A stretch of DNA of 14,695 nt. Origin: JBDTMT01 sp039934135 (GTDB lineage Bacteria > Desulfobacterota > Binatia > HRBIN30 > CADEER01). Positions 7,092-11,414 of the stretch are shown here, one piece after another. Below the pieces are notes generated by a model, which was given only the letters and a program-made list of their open reading frames with translations, searched no databases and had not been told where the DNA came from. Position numbers and translations under genes: made by a program. Where the stretch lies: assembly GCA_039934135.1 (NCBI GenBank), contig JBDTMT010000080.1, forward strand, positions 1 through 14,695. Reading direction: 5' to 3'. Within the stretch, counting starts at the first letter, position 1; each line of letters begins with the position of its first letter.

Positions 7092-7180
7092 CGCCGCTCC
7101 AGCGTCGCCGACAACGGCGAGCCGACGCCGCACAGCGGGGCGTCAGCAACGACACGGTTGGCGAAAGCGATGCGGGTCAC
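7088..7180 (-). CDS. Possible 30-aa small protein coupled at both ends
   Basis: A GTG at 7180-7178 overlaps the stop of the DUF2156 gene (GTGA, 7177-7180). The frame runs 30 codons and its TGA overlaps the ATG of the dioxygenase gene (ATGA, 7088-7091). The peptide starts VTRIAFANRVVADAPLCGV and ends SATLERR. I do not recognise it. It fills exactly the 85-base gap in an operon whose other junctions are also overlaps or 2 bases, which argues for a translated frame. Against it are a weak ribosome site, a frame that also stays open upstream to 7354, and GC-rich DNA in which open frames are common. It could be a microprotein, a translational relay, or the remnant of a deleted gene. Confidence 0.35.
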   Translation of the reverse strand: MTRIAFANRVVADAPLCGVGSPLSATLERR

Positions 7181-8247
7181 GCCCGCCGCGTAGCAGAACG
7201 GCGCGCATTCTTCACCGCCCGGCGGCGCGTGCGATGCCGTGCCGTGCGCAGGCCGAAGCGCACGAAGCCGCCGCGCGCGAAGGCGCGCAGGCCGTCGAGC
7301 AGCGCGCGCCAGCGCGACGCCGCCGCCGGCACGGCGACGTACAACGCCTCCCACGAATCGGGCCGCAGCTTGGCCTTGAAGTCGCGCACGCCGGTGAAGT
7401 CGTACAGCGGCCGGCTGAGGCGGCGCGCCAGGCGCAGCGGCCGCGCCACCGCGCCGGCCAGCGGCGCCATGCCGAGCGTGACGAATGCGGCGCCGGCCGC
7501 GGCGGCGTCGCGCATGGCGGCGTCGATCAGCAGTTCGCTGGTGCCGTTCGGCGCCGCGTCGGCGCGCAGCAGATCCTCGAATAACCAGCCGCCGCGGGCG
7601 TAGACCGGCACGCCGGCGAGAAAGCCGACGACCCGCTCACCGCAACGCGCGACGAAATACAGCCGCTCGTCGCCGAAGGCATAGAACTGGACACCGACGA
7701 GAAACCCCATCGGCGCCAGGCCATGGCGCCGCAACCACTCGGTGGCCAGCGCGTCGACAGCGGCGCGCAGCGGCAATCCCTCCCTCAACGCCGGCGGTGG
7801 CAAGCGGCTGACGGTGACGCCCTTGGCGCGCGCCCGGCGCAGCTGGGCGCGCAACGACGGCGCAGCGATGAGCACGTCAGTCCATGAGGCCGGTGTCCAG
7901 GTCGGCTGCGAGCCGACGCGCAGGCTGGACCATCCGGAGGCGGCGAGGAAGCGCTCGTCGGCGCCGAAGAACGACGCGCGCCGCCCGGCCGCGCGCGCCG
8001 CCTCGGCAAAGGCCGCCGCCACCGCCGTCAGGCGCTGCGCCGGCGCCACCGGCGAGCCACCGCCGACCCACGCCCGGCCAGTATCGACGTAAGCGACGAA
8101 GGCATCGTCGCCGTCGAAGAAATACTCGAAGTCGTCTTCGAGCAATTGAAACGAGGTGGCGTTCCAGCCGTGACTCTGCAGCAGGCGCAGGGCTCGCTCA
8201 CGACTGGTCGCGTCGGCGGCATGGCGCTGGCGCCGAGCCGGAGTCAT
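7177..8247 (-). CDS. DUF2156 (phosphatidylglycerol lysyltransferase C-terminal-like, GNAT-fold) protein
   Basis: This 356-aa soluble protein matches the catalytic half of MprF/LPG synthase. It begins with 'GWNATSFQLLEDDFEYFF' (about 27-44) and 'AWVGGGSPVAP' (59-69). It then has WLFEDLLRADAAPNGTSELL (221-240), the hallmark 'R...APNG..ELL' motif, and ends with LYDFTGVRDFKAKLRPDSWE (281-300). MprF homologues move an amino acid from aminoacyl-tRNA to membrane lipid, lowering surface charge. This one lacks the N-terminal flippase membrane domain, as do many DUF2156-only proteins of unknown acceptor. The C-terminus is a basic tail (RTRRRAVKNARRSATRRA), which could touch membrane or nucleic acid. 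The start overlaps the CLC stop in ATGA (8244-8247). Confidence 0.88.
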   Translation of the reverse strand: MTPARRQRHAADATSRERALRLLQSHGWNATSFQLLEDDFEYFFDGDDAFVAYVDTGRAWVGGGSPVAPAQRLTAVAAAFAEAARAAGRRASFFGADERFLAASGWSSLRVGSQPTWTPASWTDVLIAAPSLRAQLRRARAKGVTVSRLPPPALREGLPLRAAVDALATEWLRRHGLAPMGFLVGVQFYAFGDERLYFVARCGERVVGFLAGVPVYARGGWLFEDLLRADAAPNGTSELLIDAAMRDAAAAGAAFVTLGMAPLAGAVARPLRLARRLSRPLYDFTGVRDFKAKLRPDSWEALYVAVPAAASRWRALLDGLRAFARGGFVRFGLRTARHRTRRRAVKNARRSATRRA

Positions 8248-8858
8248 GCCACGGGATCGACCATCGGACCGAACTCGCGCGGTACGTGGACGCCGCGGCG
8301 CTCGATCTTCCGCGTCATGATCGACGCGTGCGAGATCAGTCTGGCGACGACAAACGCGCTGGTGCAGCCGGCTAGCAGCGGGGCGATGGCGCCGATCTGC
8401 CCGGTGACCTCGCAGGCGAACACGGCCGAGGTCAGCATGGCGTGCGAGGCGCCGGCAAACAATGCTGCCATACCCACCAGCGCCGCCAGGCGCGGATCGA
8501 GAGCGAGGCCTGGATAGGCGGTGACCAACGCCGCGCCGAGCAGGACGCCCAGGGCGCCGCCGATGGTGAACAGCGGCGCCAGGGTGCCGCCGGACGTGCC
8601 GCTGCCGAGTGACACCAGCCACGCGACCGTCTTGAAGACGCACAGCACGGCGGCGGCGCGACCGACCAGCGAGCCATCCAGCACCTGTTCGATGTTGGCG
8701 TAGCCGACGCCGAGGACGCGCGGGTCGAACCAGCCGACCACGTTGGTGCAGGCGTAGATCAGGGCCGTCAGCAGCCGCGCCGCGCCGGTCGCCAGCACGG
8801 CGACGCCGATCGCCAGCAGGCTGACGCGCGACAGATGCCCATCGCCCCGCCGCATCAT
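8244..8858 (-). CDS. CLC-type chloride channel/antiporter, in-frame internal deletion of the first half
   Basis: This 204-aa membrane protein is about half the size of a usual CLC (about 400-450 aa). Residues 11-41 resemble the first CLC helix (helix B, ending ALIYACTNVV). The next residues, GWFDPRVLGVGYANIEQVL (42-60), belong to the middle of a CLC. The second half continues with SGTSGGTLAPLFTIGGALG (87-104, the helix N anion-site region), then VGMAALFAGASHAMLTSAVFACEVTG (128-153) and SIMTRK. The first-half motifs GSGIPG and GKEGP, with the gating Glu, are missing. The apparent junction lies near 8735. The reading frame is intact, and the gene sits 2 bases after MarR and overlaps the next gene. 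It is either a damaged gene kept open by chance or a functional half-protein. ATG 8855 is an alternative start. Confidence 0.85.
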   Translation of the reverse strand: MMRRGDGHLSRVSLLAIGVAVLATGAARLLTALIYACTNVVGWFDPRVLGVGYANIEQVLDGSLVGRAAAVLCVFKTVAWLVSLGSGTSGGTLAPLFTIGGALGVLLGAALVTAYPGLALDPRLAALVGMAALFAGASHAMLTSAVFACEVTGQIGAIAPLLAGCTSAFVVARLISHASIMTRKIERRGVHVPREFGPMVDPVA

Positions 8859-8860
8859 GG

Positions 8861-9382
8861 TCAGGCGCGCCGCCGCGCCGGCGCGCGCGATGCATCGTCG
8901 GCAAAGAACATCGGCGCCGGCGCGCCAGCGGGGCAGACCGCTGTCGCCAACCGTTCCAACTCCCGCGCCAGGCGCCGGCGCGTCGCCGCCGGCCGCGTCG
9001 ACAGGTACCCGATGAGCGCCGCCTGCGGCGCCTCCGGTGCGGCGGTCAATACCCGGCGTCCCGCCGCCGTCAGCGCCACCTGGGCGCGGCGCGCATCGTC
9101 GCTGGCGCGCCGGCGCGACACCAGGCCGCGTTCGACGAGGCGCTGCACGACCACCGACACCGAGCTGTGGTGCGTGCGGGCGCGCCCCGCCAGGGCGCGC
9201 AGATCGAGCGGCCGGCGCTCCCGTTCGAGGGCGCGCAGCACGAACAACTGCGCCGCGCTCAGTCCGACCGAACTCTGCGCGCCGCGTTCGGCGACGCGCA
9301 ACGCCTGCACGATGCGGCGAAACGCGTCGAGGAGGATCTGCACGTCGTCGGCGACGGGCGGCGGGCGCGATGCGGCGGACAT
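8861..9382 (-). CDS. MarR family transcriptional regulator
   Basis: This 173-aa winged-helix regulator has helix 1 at about residues 11-30 and LSAAQLFVLRAL (41-52). The recognition helix is THHSSVSVVVQRLVERGL (70-87) and the wing SRRRASDDARRAQVALTAAG (89-108) carries the usual Asp/Arg pattern. Dimerisation helices flank the core. MarR proteins usually repress their own operon and release DNA on binding a small ligand, often phenolic. As first gene of a coupled unit (CLC remnant, DUF2156, dioxygenase) it likely controls that unit. The frame is open to 9538, but the domain begins at ATG 9382 (MSAASRPP). No convincing operator palindrome was found just upstream. Confidence 0.88.
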   Translation of the reverse strand: MSAASRPPPVADDVQILLDAFRRIVQALRVAERGAQSSVGLSAAQLFVLRALERERRPLDLRALAGRARTHHSSVSVVVQRLVERGLVSRRRASDDARRAQVALTAAGRRVLTAAPEAPQAALIGYLSTRPAATRRRLARELERLATAVCPAGAPAPMFFADDASRAPARRRA

Positions 9383-9495
9383 CCCGCAGGACCTATGGGA
9401 CCCCACACATGCGCGCAAGATGGGTGGCGCGACCCGCACGGGAAAGCGAGCCAGCGGCCCCGGCCGCGCGCCGACGGCGTTCGTACGCGGCTCTG

Positions 9496-9517
9496 CGAGG
9501 GGGCGCATTCCCTCGCC
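9496..9517 (-). terminator. Candidate hairpin downstream of the sigma/PAS unit
   Basis: GCGAGGG and CCCTCGC form a perfect 7-bp stem with an 8-base loop. It lies 54 bases beyond the PAS pseudogene stop and about 115 bases before the MarR start, so it could end the sigma unit. A shorter stem (GGCGT/ACGCC, 9547-9564) lies closer to the stop. Neither has a T tract, and such stems are common in GC-rich DNA. Confidence 0.3.
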
Positions 9518-9570
9518 ACTCGCGGACCCGCGCACCACGACCCACAGGCGTCCGGCGCCACGCCAGGCGC

Positions 9571-10012
9571 CTACTGGGTCGGACGCGCATCGAGCGCGCG
9601 CAAGCGGGCCAGCATTGCCTGGCGCTCCTGCCAGGCGGCGGTCACGTCGCGCAGCAAAGCGCCGATACCAGTCACCGCGCCAGTCGCATCGCGCAGCAAG
9701 GCGGCGCGGAACTCGATCGGCAGGCGACGCCCGTCGCGATGCACGGCCGGGACCTTCAGGACATCCGACCCGTTGCGCGTCGTGCCGCTCGCCATCACCG
9801 CCGCATACCCTGTCCAGTGCGCCTGGCGCAGCTTCTCCGGAATGATGAGGTCGAGGGACTGATCAAGCCGCGTCCACCGCCGCGGTCCCGAACAGGACCG
9901 GCGCGCCGGCATTCCAGAAGCGAATCATCCCGTCCCGATCGGCCACGATGATCGCGTCGGGGCCGTCGTCGACCAGGGCGCGGTACAGGGCCGGAGCGTC
10001 GAAGTCGGTTAT
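9571..10012 (-). pseudogene. Single-domain PAS protein, start codon lost and frameshifted
   Basis: Two frames together give one PAS domain of about 147 aa. The first, from 10012, reads (I)TDFDAPALYRALVDDGPDAI and IIVADRDGMIRFWNAGAPVL, and stops at 9865-9863. The second runs from about 9867 to the stop at 9571 and continues the domain: LDQSLDLIIPEKLRQAHWTG, then the Arg/Gly-rich strand 'HRDGRRLPIEF' and 'DVTAAWQER'. Joining them needs one base removed near 9866. The expected start is ATA at 10012-10010, which overlaps the sigma stop (TGATA). A single change would make it ATG (TGATG), and no other usable start precedes the domain. Two independent lesions make a functional product unlikely. PAS domains sense ligands or redox state; here it would have been co-transcribed with the sigma factor. 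A sequencing error could explain the frameshift, less easily both. Confidence 0.75.
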
Positions 10013-10713
10013 CAGTCAGGCGGCGCCGCGCCGTCGCGGGGCATCGCATCGATCCGTCGCATCACGGCGGCGACGAGTCGGTCGCAGCGCTCGCGGCCAA
10101 ACCCAAAGACCTCGCGCACCGGTTGCCCCATCGCCGTATCGAGGTGTCGGCGCAGTTGTCGGCGCGCCCGGTACAAGCGCGTCTTCACCGTCGCCTCGCG
10201 GATCTCCAGGCTCTCGGCGGTCTGCGTCGTGCTGAGGCCCTCGACATCGCGCAACACGAACACGGTGCGGAAATCCTCCGGCAGTCGATCGATCGCCGCC
10301 TCCAGCGCGGCGCGCAGCTCGCGGTCCACGGCGCGCTCCTCCGGGTTCGGCGTCGCGGCGGCCAGGCCATCGGCGACCGCCTCGAAATCGACGAACCGCT
10401 GCCGCCGTTTGCGGCGGTGCAGCGCTTCGTGCACCGCGATGCGCGTCAGCCACGTCGAGAAGCGGGCGCGCCCGAGAAATTGATCGAGATGCATGAACGC
10501 ACGCACGTAGGTCTCCTGCAGCACGTCTTCGGTCTCCGCCTGATCGCGGAGAATAGCGCGCACCACCCGATACAACAGTTGGTTGTGCCGCCGCATCAGG
10601 ACCTCGAACGCTGCTCGCTGACCGCTGCGCACCCGCTCGACGATCGTCTCGTCGCTCGCATCGCCGCCAGCCGTTTCCACCGCGACGCCTGCCAGAGGCT
10701 GCTCGTGAGGCAT
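10012..10713 (-). CDS. ECF (sigma-70 family group 4) RNA polymerase sigma factor
   Basis: This 233-aa sigma factor has region 2 at about residues 35-105 (AFEVLMRRHNQLLYRVVRAI, then ETEDVLQETYVRAF and RFSTWLTRIAVHEALHRRKR) and region 4 at about 143-192 (LPEDFRTVFVLRDVEGLS, then TVKTRLYRARRQLRRHL). A C-terminal extension FGFGRERCDRLVAAVMRRI is also seen in related sigma factors ('RCDR.V..V'). No anti-sigma gene is adjacent; a decayed PAS gene follows. The start is uncertain: ATGs at 10728, 10719 and 10713. The promoter -10 at 10739-10735 puts transcription start near 10728, so the 10713 ATG, with AGGA five bases upstream, is preferred over a leaderless 10728 start. It shares its promoter sequence with the divergent DoxX gene, indicating self-activation. 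Confidence 0.92.
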   Translation of the reverse strand: MPHEQPLAGVAVETAGGDASDETIVERVRSGQRAAFEVLMRRHNQLLYRVVRAILRDQAETEDVLQETYVRAFMHLDQFLGRARFSTWLTRIAVHEALHRRKRRQRFVDFEAVADGLAAATPNPEERAVDRELRAALEAAIDRLPEDFRTVFVLRDVEGLSTTQTAESLEIREATVKTRLYRARRQLRRHLDTAMGQPVREVFGFGRERCDRLVAAVMRRIDAMPRDGAAPPD

Positions 10714-10734
10714 GTCCATCCTGTTCATCCTACC

Positions 10735-10762
10735 TAGAGGCGCGGCGTCGCGAAAGGTTCCC
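10735..10762 (-). promoter_or_regulatory. Predicted ECF promoter of the sigma gene (GGGAACC-N16-CTCTA)
   Basis: On the minus strand the -35 GGGAACC occupies 10762-10756 and the -10 CTCTA occupies 10739-10735, with a 16-base spacer. GGAAC-type -35 boxes with 16-17 base spacers are typical of ECF sigma factors. The identical motif and spacing occurs on the other strand in front of the DoxX gene. Transcription would begin only a few bases before the sigma coding region. Confidence 0.75.
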
Positions 10763-10885
10763 GTGCGCGACACATTGAGATGAACACAGCGACCGAGTGA
10801 TGACCACCGAGCCCGGATAGATCGTTCTGACCGGCCATGCGCGGCATGCATGCGCTCGGTCTGCCGGCTCGTCTGCATCTTCCTC

Positions 10886-10913
10886 GGGAACCGCAAGGCG
10901 GCTGGCGACTCTA
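10886..10913 (+). promoter_or_regulatory. Predicted ECF promoter of the DoxX gene (GGGAACC-N16-CTCTA)
   Basis: The -35 GGGAACC is at 10886-10892 and the -10 CTCTA at 10909-10913, with a 16-base spacer. This is an exact match in both boxes and spacing to the divergent promoter at 10762-10735, while the spacer sequences differ. The expected transcription start, about 10919-10921, leaves a leader of about 14 bases that is almost entirely the ribosome site AGGAGG. Confidence 0.75.
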
Positions 10914-10933
10914 TGCGAGCAGGAGGAAACAAC

Positions 10934-11365
10934 ATGACCAACACGGTTGACCAATTGGCCGCTCCGCGCGTCGCACTTCGGCTCGCCTTTGGGCTGGTGC
11001 CGCTGCTCGCGGGGCTCGACAAGTTCACCAATCTCCTGACGGACTGGTCGCAGTACCTGGCGCCGCCGGTTCGCGCCCTGCTGCCCATCGCGCCGCAGAC
11101 GTTCCTCGAGATCTCCGGTGTCATCGAGGTGCTCGTCGGCATCGCGATCCTGACGCGCTGGACCGAGATCGGCAGCTACGTTGCCGCCGCCTGGTTGACG
11201 CTGATCGCCGCGAACCTCGTCCTGGCTGGCTACTTCGACGTGGCGATTCGCGACCTGGTCATGGCCGTCGGCGCCTTCACCCTGGCGCGCCTCACCGCCG
11301 TCGCGCACACCGTCGAGGTGCAGGCGGCTGAGCCACTGCGAGCTCGCGAGCGTCTGGTAGCCTGA
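10934..11365 (+). CDS. DoxX-like small integral membrane protein
   Basis: This 143-aa protein has four hydrophobic segments, at about residues 12-30, 57-74, 80-98 and 103-121, the layout of the DoxX/SURF4-like family. The first segment ends LLAGLDKFTNLL, the usual 'R...G..F..AG..K' type opening, and FLEISGVIEVLVGIAIL matches the second segment. Family members have roles in quinone or thiosulfate oxidation, redox stress or unknown functions; the specific role here is not known. The start is set by a strong ribosome site (AGGAGGAAACAAC before ATG 10934), although the frame is open from 10850. It is divergent from the ECF sigma gene and carries the same promoter motif, so it is a likely direct target. 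Confidence 0.85.
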   Translation: MTNTVDQLAAPRVALRLAFGLVPLLAGLDKFTNLLTDWSQYLAPPVRALLPIAPQTFLEISGVIEVLVGIAILTRWTEIGSYVAAAWLTLIAANLVLAGYFDVAIRDLVMAVGAFTLARLTAVAHTVEVQAAEPLRARERLVA

Positions 11366-11372
11366 TTCGCCC

Positions 11373-11404
11373 CGGGGCGCCCTGTAGTGCAGAGGGGCGC
11401 CCCG
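11373..11404. terminator. Strong hairpin between convergent DoxX and GH3 genes
   Basis: CGGGGCGCCC (11373-11382) and GGGCGCCCCG (11395-11404) form a perfect 10-bp GC stem with a 12-base loop. It starts 7 bases after the DoxX stop and ends 10 bases before the GH3 stop, so it can serve both convergent genes. No T tract is present in either direction. Confidence 0.6.
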
Positions 11405-11414
11405 TACACGACGT

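Noticed and set aside
9383..9570. MarR operator and sigma-70 promoter
   Set aside because: A TTGCGC box lies upstream of MarR but no convincing -10 at proper spacing, and no clear inverted repeat near the start; too weak to call.
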